Assembly: GCA_913062815.1 (NCBI GenBank)
Contig: CAJXWZ010000028.1
Location: forward strand, 1-63,103
DNA: 63,103 nt
Origin: an uncultured Colwellia sp.
GTDB taxonomy: Bacteria; Pseudomonadota; Gammaproteobacteria; Enterobacterales; Alteromonadaceae
Reading direction: 5' to 3'
Position 1 is the stretch's first letter, and each line of letters starts with the position of its first letter. The notes below the pieces were generated by a model. That model was not told the DNA's origin. It did not search any database and was given only the letters and a program-made list of their open reading frames with translations. Shown here one piece after another: positions 48,253 through 57,272 of the stretch. The position numbers and the translations under genes are program-made.

Positions 48253-48397
48253 GATAAACCCTTAAATGATACAACTAAATTCATATAATCAATAATAGCA
48301 CAAATTAAGCCAAAATTAAAAACACCATAAAAATCAATAGAGTAATAGGGGGGGTTATAAATAAACTGAAACAAAGTGTAAAAAAACCAGACAAATT

Positions 48398-49267
48398 TTA
48401 AGGGATATTCGTTACGTGGATGTCATTATCAAAAACAACAACTTCTCCATCTCGATCAAATTCCAACCTCACATGTACTACTGCATTTCTTTGTAGTGAC
48501 GCCGGATCAACGCTAAATGGTAAGTTTCCAGTATCGATAGCTGAAATGTTTTCGGCCATCAAGGCTTGACTGCTTGTTGGTTTCAAAATCTGTGTTTGAG
48601 AAAAGCTATGCCCTTCGTAACGAATAAGTTCCCCGGAATCAACACAATAACTAACAGGGGATTTAATGATATATAATCTATTCGTAGGAGAATCTTCATC
48701 AAAATGGATACTGTCAGCTACAAAAGGTTTAGAAATAGGTAACTGCCATTCATTTTGACCGACAGGTGGTACAAATACATTTAAACCAAAGACTTTCCCT
48801 GTGCCAAAAAATAGATCTTGGTTGTGTATATCATCACTGTTCAAAGGATAAATTGCCGCTTTATCTTGGCATGGCGCAGAACAACTGTAGTCAGAGTTAT
48901 TCAACTGAAACGGTATAACAGATACATCAAGGCGACCTAATTCTGGCGATACAGGGGCATCGGTATAAATGGTACTAGCAATAACGGGGGAAAATTCAAT
49001 ACACTGTCTTAGTGTATCATTACTCACGCGGATACTATTGGGAACTGCATTTCTTATTTCTCTATTTAACCTTTCAACAGCAAAACGAGCACTGGATAAA
49101 AGATCATCTCGTTCACTCACATTTAAATAAGTTTGCGTGGTTAAGCTAATGAAGCCTGAAATGCCTACCGCCATCACGCCTAAGATAATGATGACAATGA
49201 TTAGTTCTAGTAAGGTAAAACCTTTACTATCACTCGAAGTGGCTTTAACACTCCATCGATTAAGCAT
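48398..49267 (-). CDS. mshO: Minor prepilin MshO
   Basis: A 289-residue type IV prepilin-like protein. The prepilin peptidase site is SKG/FTLLELIIVIIILGVMAV, with cleavage after Gly16 and Glu at +5. The large C-terminal domain has cysteine pairs (YSCSAPC). It is a PilW-like minor pilin of the MSHA initiating complex. The start overlaps the mshD stop by one base. Confidence 0.88.
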   Translation of the reverse strand: MLNRWSVKATSSDSKGFTLLELIIVIIILGVMAVGISGFISLTTQTYLNVSERDDLLSSARFAVERLNREIRNAVPNSIRVSNDTLRQCIEFSPVIASTIYTDAPVSPELGRLDVSVIPFQLNNSDYSCSAPCQDKAAIYPLNSDDIHNQDLFFGTGKVFGLNVFVPPVGQNEWQLPISKPFVADSIHFDEDSPTNRLYIIKSPVSYCVDSGELIRYEGHSFSQTQILKPTSSQALMAENISAIDTGNLPFSVDPASLQRNAVVHVRLEFDRDGEVVVFDNDIHVTNIP

Positions 49268-49842
49268 TAGAAATTTGTCCTATGGGTAGCAAACTCGATT
49301 GTAGTGCCCAAAGGAGTCGTTACTGTTACCGCAATACGTTTAGCATCAAGGTTACTTGCTAAACCTAATGAAGTGCCATCATAAGTGACTTGTACATCAA
49401 TGAAAAAGTTATTGTAACTTTGATGAAGGTTTTCATCATTAGCATTGACATGCAGAGAATAATTATCAAAATCATCCACATCATTATACAAGCCTCGGTC
49501 TGTTTCTCCGGTATCTGGGCCAAAGTTTACTGCTAAGGTACAATCGTTACTACCGTCATTGGGCTCGCCACATCGTACTAAGCCTCCCACCATATCTGAA
49601 TTTTGATCAAACGCTCGCGCACTAATATCATTTAAAAAACTTTGCCCAAGCTCAGCTGCTTTTACTTGGAGAATGTGATCAGCGCTTTTCTCTTCAGCTG
49701 GTGCTATAAAGGTGGAAACAATAGCTAAAGAAATAGATAAAGCGACAATACCTACTATTATTTCAATTAGCGTAAAACCACTTGCCCTAGTGAATACGCT
49801 AGCGCGTGATATCTTATTTAAGGGTCGGCGCTTAAATAGCAT
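49267..49842 (-). CDS. mshD: Minor prepilin MshD
   Basis: A 191-residue PilV-like minor prepilin with cleavage site ASG/FTLIEIIVGIVALSISL (Gly22). The open frame runs to 49941, but the ATG at 49842 is chosen because AGAAGG lies 8 bases upstream and the longer form would extend deep into mshC. It overlaps mshC by 11 bases, so the two are translationally coupled. Confidence 0.87.
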   Translation of the reverse strand: MLFKRRPLNKISRASVFTRASGFTLIEIIVGIVALSISLAIVSTFIAPAEEKSADHILQVKAAELGQSFLNDISARAFDQNSDMVGGLVRCGEPNDGSNDCTLAVNFGPDTGETDRGLYNDVDDFDNYSLHVNANDENLHQSYNNFFIDVQVTYDGTSLGLASNLDAKRIAVTVTTPLGTTIEFATHRTNF

Positions 49843-50347
49843 GAACATAGCCTTCTGATTCGATTTGTATCTGAAGAGTTTCCACGCTACTTTGTACATT
49901 GATGATACAGCCACCAGCACAATCATTGGCAAGAGAGGCATTAGTGATAGGTCTGCCCATACTATCGAAGGTTATTGCACTAGGGTTGGTTTTACCGTTG
50001 ATAGCAAAGCTTACCTGATATCTGTCCTCAACTTCAAAACCTGTGGCATCTGGCTGCCAGCCTGCGAAGGATGTAACGGTGCAGTCTAACCTGTCAGCTA
50101 CACCATAACGTGAAATACTAGCATGGTTATCAAATATAAGCTGATGACAATAGCCGTCACTGCTATCAGTTTGTTGCATTGCTCGCTGTTGGGTTAAGCG
50201 CAAAGCAGCAATAAGTTGAGCTCTGTGGCTATGTGCTTCATAACTAGCGGTACCGTCAAATTTAGGCAGCACATTAACGGCAAGTATTCCGATAAGAATA
50301 ATTACCGTCACTAATTCAATTAAGGTAAAGCCACGTTGTTGATACAT
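49832..50347 (-). CDS. mshC: Minor prepilin MshC
   Basis: A 171-residue minor prepilin with a six-residue leader and cleavage site QRG/FTLIELVTVIILIGILAV (Gly6). The C-terminal half holds cysteines that may form two disulphides (DGYCHQL, DRLDC, NDCAGGC). It corresponds to GspH/FimT-type pseudopilins. It follows mshA across a terminator hairpin, so its expression depends on read-through. Confidence 0.87.
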   Translation of the reverse strand: MYQQRGFTLIELVTVIILIGILAVNVLPKFDGTASYEAHSHRAQLIAALRLTQQRAMQQTDSSDGYCHQLIFDNHASISRYGVADRLDCTVTSFAGWQPDATGFEVEDRYQVSFAINGKTNPSAITFDSMGRPITNASLANDCAGGCIINVQSSVETLQIQIESEGYVHAI

Positions 50348-50366
50348 ATAATTAAAATATTTAATT

Positions 50367-50395
50367 AAAAAAGGAGAGCTAGGCTCTCCTTTTTT
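50367..50395 (-). terminator. Hairpin terminator/attenuator after mshA
   Basis: GGAGAGC-TAG-GCTCTCC with flanking A6 and T6 runs lies 16 bases past the mshA stop. It would let the major pilin mRNA be made in excess over the downstream minor pilin genes. Confidence 0.88.
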
Positions 50396-50410
50396 AAGTT
50401 CATGACTTTA

Positions 50411-50911
50411 TTAACAACCTGTTACCAAAGATGTAATCGCAGGTTTGCTGTTGGTATCTGTACTTTCTATATAACGTACATGACATGTACCAGGCGTTGC
50501 AACACTTGGTGCTGTTTGACCGTTAATATAGATAAAAAATGATGTTCCCTCAGCCACTACAGAAAAGTCATTAGTTGTATCAATGTCTAACAAATCTGAA
50601 AAATTATCTGCTGTTGCATCTTGCCAACCACTTCCTATTTCAATCGTTGAACCGGCAACAGATACGGTAGGATTGCTTGCTTTAACAACAGTGTCATTGC
50701 CAGCAATTAACGACTTTGCATGTACACCTGCTGTCGCTGTTTCAACAGCTGCTTTAACTCCCTCTAATGTCGCCCCTCTAGCATCACCTTGAAGATCAAT
50801 AAACTTAGGCGCAGCAGTTACGGCTAAAATACCTAAAATAACAATAACGACAACTAATTCAATTAAGGTAAAACCTTGTTGTGCTTTATTTTTTGAGTTA
50901 ATGGATTTCAT
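50411..50911 (-). CDS. mshA: MSHA major pilin MshA
   Basis: A 166-residue type IVa prepilin: leader MKSINSKNKAQQG, cleavage after Gly13, mature N-terminus FTLIELVVVIVILGILAV with Glu5. The globular domain ends with a disulphide pair, Cys143 (GTCHVRY) and the C-terminal Cys166, framing the D-region loop. It is the structural subunit of the mannose-sensitive haemagglutinin pilus used for surface attachment and biofilm formation. AGGAAA precedes the ATG strongly, and a terminator follows, in line with high expression. Confidence 0.93.
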   Translation of the reverse strand: MKSINSKNKAQQGFTLIELVVVIVILGILAVTAAPKFIDLQGDARGATLEGVKAAVETATAGVHAKSLIAGNDTVVKASNPTVSVAGSTIEIGSGWQDATADNFSDLLDIDTTNDFSVVAEGTSFFIYINGQTAPSVATPGTCHVRYIESTDTNSKPAITSLVTGC

Positions 50912-50942
50912 ACTATTTCCTTTCTTGATAATTTTTATTAGG

Positions 50943-51554
50943 TTAATTATTTACGTAAACAATCACTGAACTGTTTGATGGTTGATAGGTAAAGCTATTA
51001 CCCACAGTGGTACTATCTGATGGGTCTAGATATAAACTAGTATCAACCGTACTTCGTGCTAAAGTCGCTTTTAAATAGTAATGGCAAAGATTACTGGCAT
51101 CTTTCGACACAAAATAATCCACAGAGCTATCAATATCTAAGTCTGTGGTTGATGTGCTTGGTGGCTGTTGCAATATAGCATTCCATACTTCAACACAGTC
51201 TATATCAGCAACCGCTGAAATAGCCGTGGTACCAATAATATAACCAGGTCGAATATTATTATTTACATCTTCAACACTTAAATATACCGTAGTACCGTCA
51301 TAGTTTACAAAATTTTTCTTAGGTGCGCCGCCGTCATTTGGTCTAGCTTCGGCTTCCCATTGCGCTCTTGCTAATGAAACACCGGTAGCAAAGCCCCCTG
51401 CCATACCTTCAATATTGGCTTGCTTCGCCTGTTCTGTTAAATCTAAAAACTTAGGAATAGCGGTTACCGCTAAAAAGCCAAGTATCACCACCACTATTAC
51501 TAGTTCAATTAGGGTAAAACCCGATGAATTTTTCAAACTTATGTTACTACGCAT
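50943..51554 (-). CDS. mshB: MSHA prepilin MshB
   Basis: A 203-residue prepilin paralogous to MshA: SSG/FTLIELVIVVVILGFLAV (cleavage after Gly12), then PKFLDLTEQAKQANIEGMAG, aligned to MshA's PKFIDLQGDARGATLEGVKA. The C-terminal domain contains two cysteines. It lies directly upstream of mshA (31 bases), and a promoter is predicted before it, so it opens the pilin half of the locus. Confidence 0.9.
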   Translation of the reverse strand: MRSNISLKNSSGFTLIELVIVVVILGFLAVTAIPKFLDLTEQAKQANIEGMAGGFATGVSLARAQWEAEARPNDGGAPKKNFVNYDGTTVYLSVEDVNNNIRPGYIIGTTAISAVADIDCVEVWNAILQQPPSTSTTDLDIDSSVDYFVSKDASNLCHYYLKATLARSTVDTSLYLDPSDSTTVGNSFTYQPSNSSVIVYVNN

Positions 51555-51584
51555 ATCAATCCCACCCTATATCTCATTAATTTG

Positions 51585-51614
51585 ATTGTAACAGTGATTT
51601 ATTTACTAAGTCAC
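51585..51614 (-). promoter_or_regulatory. Predicted promoter of the mshBACDO operon
   Basis: On the minus strand GTGACT (-35-like, 51614-51609), an 18-base spacer and an extended -10 TGTTACAAT (TACAAT at 51590-51585) lie 31 bases before the mshB start. In Vibrio cholerae the msh locus is also split into a secretory and a structural operon. Confidence 0.45.
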
Positions 51615-51653
51615 TTATTTAACGCCATTAATTACAGTTTAGAACAAAAAAAC

Positions 51654-52178
51654 TTATAAAAGTTGCGAATTAATTTCAATCACTTTACTTACTTTACCTT
51701 TTGAACGGTTATATTGAAAATAACTTCCATCAAGTAATACATAGCGACATTGTTGTATTTCTTTGCCATTTTGGCCATTTCCGCTTAATTGGCTTTCATT
51801 TACTTCAATGGCACTAATAGGATAATTAAGTGAGTGCATTGGTACTTCCATTATCAATTGCCAAATTTCTTCACAAGGTAAATCCGAATTTTGAGCATCA
51901 ATCCAACCGGCCTTGTTTACCGTTACTGCTTGTTTTATGGATTTGTTTAACGATGCTAAATACACAATATTTGGCTGTTTATCCATCATCCACTGTGCAT
52001 GAACTGCATTCACCTTGGTATTAAACGCTATGGCTATGGTAGCAAAACCAGCATGGGTAAATCGCGCTTCGTTTTTAATAAAAAAATTAATAAAAATAGC
52101 CATTAACATACCGACTAAGGCAACGATAACGATAAATTCAGCTAATGACTTTTCTTTTTTTTCACTATTAGATGCCAT
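51654..52178 (-). CDS. mshF: MSHA biogenesis protein MshF
   Basis: A 174-residue bitopic protein with one N-terminal helix (about residues 12-33, LAEFIVIVALVGMLMAIFIN) and a periplasmic domain with two cysteines (DLPCEEIW, QQCRYVL). Identified mainly by position after mshG and before mshB. The segment KSLAEFIVIV mimics a pilin N-terminus with Glu at +5, but no glycine precedes it. Its role in MSHA assembly is unknown. Confidence 0.78.
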   Translation of the reverse strand: MASNSEKKEKSLAEFIVIVALVGMLMAIFINFFIKNEARFTHAGFATIAIAFNTKVNAVHAQWMMDKQPNIVYLASLNKSIKQAVTVNKAGWIDAQNSDLPCEEIWQLIMEVPMHSLNYPISAIEVNESQLSGNGQNGKEIQQCRYVLLDGSYFQYNRSKGKVSKVIEINSQLL

Positions 52179-52188
52179 GCTAAAACTA

Positions 52189-53424
52189 CTATTTACCTTG
52201 CATCGCAGATGCCATATCCCACATTGGCGTAAATATACCTAAGGCAAGTACTAACACCATGGCTGCAACCACAACTAATAACAACGGCTCTATTCTGGCC
52301 GTTAAGGTACTTAAGTCATAATCAACTTCTCGCTCATAATAGTCACCCACCTCTTTGAGTAATTCATCTACCCGTCCTGTTTCTTCACCAACGGCAACCA
52401 TTTGCAAGACCAAAGGCGTAAATAAAGCACTGGCAATAGAGGAACGCAATAGGCTTTCACCACTTTCTATTGATAAACGCATGGCAACAATTTTTTCTTT
52501 CATATAACTGTTATCAACGGCGTCTGCCACTAGCGTTAATCCCGTGGTCATTGGTATGCCAGCCTTTAAGATAATACCAAAGCTATGGGAGAACCTTGCT
52601 AAGATTGACCGTTCGATAATGCTGCCAATAATTGGTAATTTGATTTTACGTTTATCCCACTGAAAACGGCCTTTCTCAGTCTTCAAGGATTGTCGCATAG
52701 CAAAAAAAGCGGCAATACTCGCCAAAATCATATGCGGCCAATAATTCAAAAAGAAATTGGAGCTAGTAATTAAAAACCGTGTGGCCAGTGGTAAGTCTGC
52801 CCCCAACTTGGCGAACATACTGGCAAAGGTGGGTATCACAAAAATATTTAAAATGACTAAGGCAGCAGCAAGCGCGATAAGCACCATACTTGGATAACGC
52901 AATGCGGTTTTAATACGTTTTCTGGTGGCTTGTTCTCGTTCTAAATAAGTGGTTAACTTTAAAAATGAACCTTCTAATTGGCCAGTATTTTCACCTACAT
53001 GGATGAGTGAAACAAACAGTGCACCAAAGATTTTAGGGTGCTGATTTAACGCCGATGAAAGTGTATAGCCCCCTTCTAGTTGGCTGCCAATTTCAACAAG
53101 GGCTTTTTTCAAGCTAATAGAATTGCTTGATTCTGACATACCATTTATCGCACGTAAAATAGGCACGCCAGAACGCATTAAGGCGTACATCTGCCTTGAA
53201 AAAATGATTAATTCATCTAAAGATACATTGTTAAAGCCAAAGATCTCACTGACATCTTTACCCGCTAGACTTTCACCTTCACTTTTTGCTGAGGCAGAAA
53301 TAGATATTGGGGTAATTTGTTTACGGAGCAATTGCTCAGCCACGGCAGAAGTGTTACCCGCTTCTATCGTGCCTTTGACTTGGCTACCGCCACTGTTACG
53401 ACCAATATAGTTAAATGATGCCAT
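52189..53424 (-). CDS. mshG: MSHA inner-membrane platform protein MshG
   Basis: A 411-residue PilC/GspF homologue with two T2SF domains and three transmembrane segments. SRQMYALMRSGVPILRAING and the repeat FSHSFGIILKAGIPMTTGLT are the paired cytoplasmic domain signatures; AVGEETGRVDELLKEVGDYY is conserved near the end. It couples the MshE motor to pilin insertion. The mshF start follows 10 bases later. Confidence 0.95.
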   Translation of the reverse strand: MASFNYIGRNSGGSQVKGTIEAGNTSAVAEQLLRKQITPISISASAKSEGESLAGKDVSEIFGFNNVSLDELIIFSRQMYALMRSGVPILRAINGMSESSNSISLKKALVEIGSQLEGGYTLSSALNQHPKIFGALFVSLIHVGENTGQLEGSFLKLTTYLEREQATRKRIKTALRYPSMVLIALAAALVILNIFVIPTFASMFAKLGADLPLATRFLITSSNFFLNYWPHMILASIAAFFAMRQSLKTEKGRFQWDKRKIKLPIIGSIIERSILARFSHSFGIILKAGIPMTTGLTLVADAVDNSYMKEKIVAMRLSIESGESLLRSSIASALFTPLVLQMVAVGEETGRVDELLKEVGDYYEREVDYDLSTLTARIEPLLLVVVAAMVLVLALGIFTPMWDMASAMQGK

Positions 53425-53477
53425 AAATAATTCTTGCGCTCGTGTTAATGTTCATCCTAGTTATGTATTGCAACGCT

Positions 53478-55190
53478 TTACTGAACGTCAACTGTTTCTA
53501 CTAACCGTAACACTTCTTCCACTGTGGTTACGCCTTGTATTGCATAATCAAAAGCCGCAAGGGCTAATGGCGTGAAACTTGGATTGTCTTTGGAATGTCT
53601 GGTGAAAGCATCACTGTCATCGCGCTTAAGAGCAGCCATCATAGCTTCATTCATTTCTAATAATTCGAATACGCCTATTCTGCCCTTATAGCCTGTATAA
53701 GAACATGACTGACAACCTTTGCCTTGGACGAACTTTGATGTTGCGACTTTATTACCGGCTAAATTTGTCAACCATAACAGCTCTTGTTGATCCGGCGAGT
53801 AATCTTCTACACAGCTTTCACAAACTCGGCGAACTAATCGCTGTGCAATAATGGCACGTAATGAACTTCCCACTAAGAAACCAGCAGCGCCCATATCAAT
53901 TAAACGTAAAGCACTGGTTATTGCGTCATTGGTATGCAAGGTAGATAACACTAAGTGACCTGTTAATGCACCTCGTAGACCGATCTCGACGGTTTCTTGA
54001 TCACGCATTTCACCAACCATCATGATATCGGGATCTTGACGAAGCGCTGTGCGTAATACTGCAGAAAAAGTTAAGTCTATTTTAGGGTTAACCTGCACTT
54101 GATTAATGCGAGGTAAGCGGTATTCAACGGGATCTTCTACAGTAATAATCTTTTTGCTAGCTTCATTTAATTCGCTTAATGCTGCATATAAAGTGGTGGT
54201 TTTACCACTACCAGTAGGGCCGGTCACTAACACCATGCCGTGTGGCCTAGTTATTTGATGACGTACTCGCTTTATTAAATCGTCAGGCATACCGGTTTGA
54301 TCAAACGATAATAAACCCGCAGATTGATCTAGTAAACGCATTACCACCGATTCACCATGCTGTACTGGCATGGTAGACATACGAACATCAATGCTATGTC
54401 CTGATATTTGTAAGTGGAAACGACCATCTTGCGGCATACGTTTTTCAGAAATGTCTAATCCAGCCATCAGTTTTAGACGTAATACCATTGCCGAGGCGAT
54501 TTTAGCTTCTTTTAAAATACTTTCTTGTAAAACACCATCAATACGTTGGCGAATACGCAATTGATTCTCATCCGGTTCAATATGTACATCCGAAGCACGC
54601 ATTTGTACCGCATCTTCGAACACCGATTGTAATAATTTACCAACCGTTGCATCACCTGTTTCGTCGATAAATGAAGTAGATAAATCAAAGGTATCCGATT
54701 GTTCATACTCTTCTTCTAACTGACTTGCGAATGATTCAATATCGGCCGTTCTACGATAAAGGCCGTCAAATGCTTCAAACATTTGCGAATCCATAACAAC
54801 CGCCAACTCAAGCGATTTTGGCGCTAACATTTGCTCTAATTGATCAATAGCATTTAAGTCTGCTGGGTCACTCATGCCTAATAAAACAGAATCGCCTTTG
54901 TCTTCAACAATTAAGGCTCGCAGACGCCTAGCGTGTACTTCAGATAATAAACTGGCACATTCAGTGGCTATTCGGCGTTGGCTTATATCTAAAAAAGGTA
55001 AACCAAGTTGTTGTGCTAAAAACTCTAGTAACTGTCTTTCTGATAAATAATTCAGTTCAATCAGGGTATCACCCAATTTACGGCCAGTCGTTTTTTGGCT
55101 ATTTAACGCCTGCATTAGTTGTTCATTGGTAATGATGTGCTCGTGAACTAACAAGTCACCTAAGCGCATTTTTAATTTGGGAGCTACCAT
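53478..55190 (-). CDS. mshE: MSHA extension ATPase MshE
   Basis: A 570-residue PilB/GspE-type motor. The N-terminal T2SSE domain (about 5-150, LGDLLVHEHIITNEQLMQAL) in MshE proteins binds cyclic di-GMP, and the RLGDLLV / LGDTLIELNYLSE motifs needed for that are present. The ATPase domain has Walker A GPTGSGKTTT, an Asp box, Walker B MVGEMRD and a tetracysteine zinc site (CESC ... CQSC). It powers pilus extension; the c-di-GMP control links attachment to second-messenger levels. Confidence 0.96.
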   Translation of the reverse strand: MVAPKLKMRLGDLLVHEHIITNEQLMQALNSQKTTGRKLGDTLIELNYLSERQLLEFLAQQLGLPFLDISQRRIATECASLLSEVHARRLRALIVEDKGDSVLLGMSDPADLNAIDQLEQMLAPKSLELAVVMDSQMFEAFDGLYRRTADIESFASQLEEEYEQSDTFDLSTSFIDETGDATVGKLLQSVFEDAVQMRASDVHIEPDENQLRIRQRIDGVLQESILKEAKIASAMVLRLKLMAGLDISEKRMPQDGRFHLQISGHSIDVRMSTMPVQHGESVVMRLLDQSAGLLSFDQTGMPDDLIKRVRHQITRPHGMVLVTGPTGSGKTTTLYAALSELNEASKKIITVEDPVEYRLPRINQVQVNPKIDLTFSAVLRTALRQDPDIMMVGEMRDQETVEIGLRGALTGHLVLSTLHTNDAITSALRLIDMGAAGFLVGSSLRAIIAQRLVRRVCESCVEDYSPDQQELLWLTNLAGNKVATSKFVQGKGCQSCSYTGYKGRIGVFELLEMNEAMMAALKRDDSDAFTRHSKDNPSFTPLALAAFDYAIQGVTTVEEVLRLVETVDVQ

Positions 55191-55195
55191 GTAAT

Positions 55196-56299
55196 TTATT
55201 CTCCTAAAGCTTGCACACGTTGCAAGGCAAACTGAGCTGATGAGTCTGATAAATCTGCTTGCGTTAACGCAAGCTTGTATTCATTGATAGCCTCGTCAAA
55301 CTGGCTATCTTTGTCATAAACAATTGCTAGACCTAAGTGCCAACGGCCACTGAAAGGTTGCATTTTAATGAGTACCTTATAAGCCATTATAGCATTTGCG
55401 TATTGCTCAACCTGCATAGCGACATTTGCTAACATTAATTGGTACTCTGAATTTTCTATAGACTTTAAAGGCGCTAAGGTCTTAAATGCACCAAGAGGAC
55501 GCCCTTGTTTAATAAAAATACGGGCTTTTAGTAAGCGTAGTTCACTGTCTTCTTTATCTAAAGCTATACCTTGAGAAAGTACATTTAGCGCTTGCTGATA
55601 AGATTTTCTGCCAAACCACAAGGCGGCTAATTTCTTCCTCGCCTCTTTATGTGTTGGCTCAATGATCAATACTTCTTCAAATAACTGCTCAGCTTTTGTT
55701 ATTTCGTTACTATTGACGGCTTTTTCTGCTCTTGATAACTTTTGAGCAACTAACTCTGCTGCTGTAAGTTGCCGACGAGAAACAGTCATTTTGGTTGGGG
55801 TGCTTTTTTCATCATCTCCATCTTCAGCTATTAATATAGTTTTGTTAGCTTTAACTATGTCCGATATAACTGGCGCTACCGAGACTACTTGTTCAATTGC
55901 TACTTTTTTTTCAGTTACCGACTCTGACACTGCAATAATTTGGCTCTTAGATGGTGTACTCTTCTCTTCGGTAGTTTTCTGTAATGCTGACAGTGCTATC
56001 ACTGGCAATTCGTTATCTGTAGGAATGAGCCCTACTTGCTCGATGCTTTTGGGCTCTAACACCTGCTTTGTCAATACTGGATCAGCACTAACCGTTTGCT
56101 TTAATTCACTTTTCGAAACACGTTCTTGAAGATGCCAAATATAAAAACCTAAGCCATTTAAACTAAGCAAAACAATTAATGTGATCAGTATTACCCGCAA
56201 GTTAGATGACTTATTAGGTAATGTAGCTGTTGTGGGGATTTGCCCTTGCTCTGGAGCACGCTGATCTAAATCTTTTAGCATTTGATTTATAACACTCAC
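55196..56299 (-). CDS. mshN: MSHA biogenesis protein MshN (TPR)
   Basis: A 367-residue protein with an N-terminal transmembrane helix (about 36-55), a variable linker and TPR repeats (about 210-360; EVLIIEPTHKEARKKLAALW, VLIKMQPFSGRWHLGLAIVY). The GTG at 56299 is the start: AGGAG lies 7 bases upstream, the product then begins with the family-typical MSVINQMLKDLDQR, and it overlaps the mshM stop by 4 bases. It probably aids secretin assembly in the inner-membrane complex. Confidence 0.92.
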   Translation of the reverse strand: MSVINQMLKDLDQRAPEQGQIPTTATLPNKSSNLRVILITLIVLLSLNGLGFYIWHLQERVSKSELKQTVSADPVLTKQVLEPKSIEQVGLIPTDNELPVIALSALQKTTEEKSTPSKSQIIAVSESVTEKKVAIEQVVSVAPVISDIVKANKTILIAEDGDDEKSTPTKMTVSRRQLTAAELVAQKLSRAEKAVNSNEITKAEQLFEEVLIIEPTHKEARKKLAALWFGRKSYQQALNVLSQGIALDKEDSELRLLKARIFIKQGRPLGAFKTLAPLKSIENSEYQLMLANVAMQVEQYANAIMAYKVLIKMQPFSGRWHLGLAIVYDKDSQFDEAINEYKLALTQADLSDSSAQFALQRVQALGE

Positions 56300-57231
56300 A
56301 ATGCTGCTCCTGAAATATAAAAGGAATAAGCCAAATAGCACAAAGTCAATATCATCATGCTCGCTGCACTAAAGGTAAAAGCATTTAAAAAATTAACTGA
56401 ACTCAGCATTTTAAAACCACTATTGACACTTTCCGTATCTTTTATTGCTGCATTAAGTTCTTTTTTAGTCATTTGATAATGTCCCTGCCCGTAACTTAGC
56501 ATCAGCATTTTATGGCACAACACATTAACAATGCGTGGTACGCCTTTACTCACTTTTGTTATTTTATTGCAAATACTGTTAGAAAATAGCGATGCCCCTT
56601 TATAGCCGGCAACATGTAATCTATGCTGTATATACTGTTGTACTTCAGTGCTATTCATTGCTCTTAGTTGATAAGAAAAAGTAATCCTTTGTCGCAACTG
56701 TCTAAATTCAGTTTGTGCTAACCTTTCATCTAATTCAGGCTGGGCGAACAAAACCACCTGCAATAACTTACGTGTTTCGGTTTCTAAATTGGTAAATAAG
56801 CGTAACGCTTCTAAACTTGTCGCTGGTAATGCCTGCGCTTCATCTAGTATGAGCACTACAGAATGGCCCTTGCCATGAAGTTCTAATAATCTATTTTGAA
56901 TTCTTTGCGTTAATAACTGGGCTGACATGCGTTGAGCTTGTTTTACGCCAAGCTCTAAGGCAACGGCTCTTCTTAATTCATCAGGGCTCAAGTATGGATT
57001 AGGAATATAGGCAGTAACAAAATGTTCAGGTATTTCGTTGAGTAATTTTCGGCATAGTAAGGTTTTTCCTGTACCTACTTCACCAACAACCTTGATAAAG
57101 CCTTCTCCGGTTTTTAAAGCGGTCGTTAACACTGCAAGCGCCTCATTATGAGGCTCAAGAGCTAGGAAAAAGTTTGTATTTGGCGTCAGAGTAAAGGGTA
57201 ATTCTGTTAAACCAAAATGATACAAATACAT
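56296..57231 (-). CDS. mshM: MSHA biogenesis AAA ATPase MshM
   Basis: A 311-residue ExeA/GspA-type ATPase: YHFGLTELPFTLTPNTNFF at the N-terminus, Walker A GEVGTGKT (50-57), Walker B VVLILDEAQAL, and a C-terminal transmembrane helix (about 284-306). Such proteins use ATP to help the secretin cross peptidoglycan. It is followed without gap by mshN. Confidence 0.94.
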   Translation of the reverse strand: MYLYHFGLTELPFTLTPNTNFFLALEPHNEALAVLTTALKTGEGFIKVVGEVGTGKTLLCRKLLNEIPEHFVTAYIPNPYLSPDELRRAVALELGVKQAQRMSAQLLTQRIQNRLLELHGKGHSVVLILDEAQALPATSLEALRLFTNLETETRKLLQVVLFAQPELDERLAQTEFRQLRQRITFSYQLRAMNSTEVQQYIQHRLHVAGYKGASLFSNSICNKITKVSKGVPRIVNVLCHKMLMLSYGQGHYQMTKKELNAAIKDTESVNSGFKMLSSVNFLNAFTFSAASMMILTLCYLAYSFYISGAAL

Positions 57232-57272
57232 AGGCGCTTATCTGCTTATTAAAAGTCTAGTCTATTAATAAT

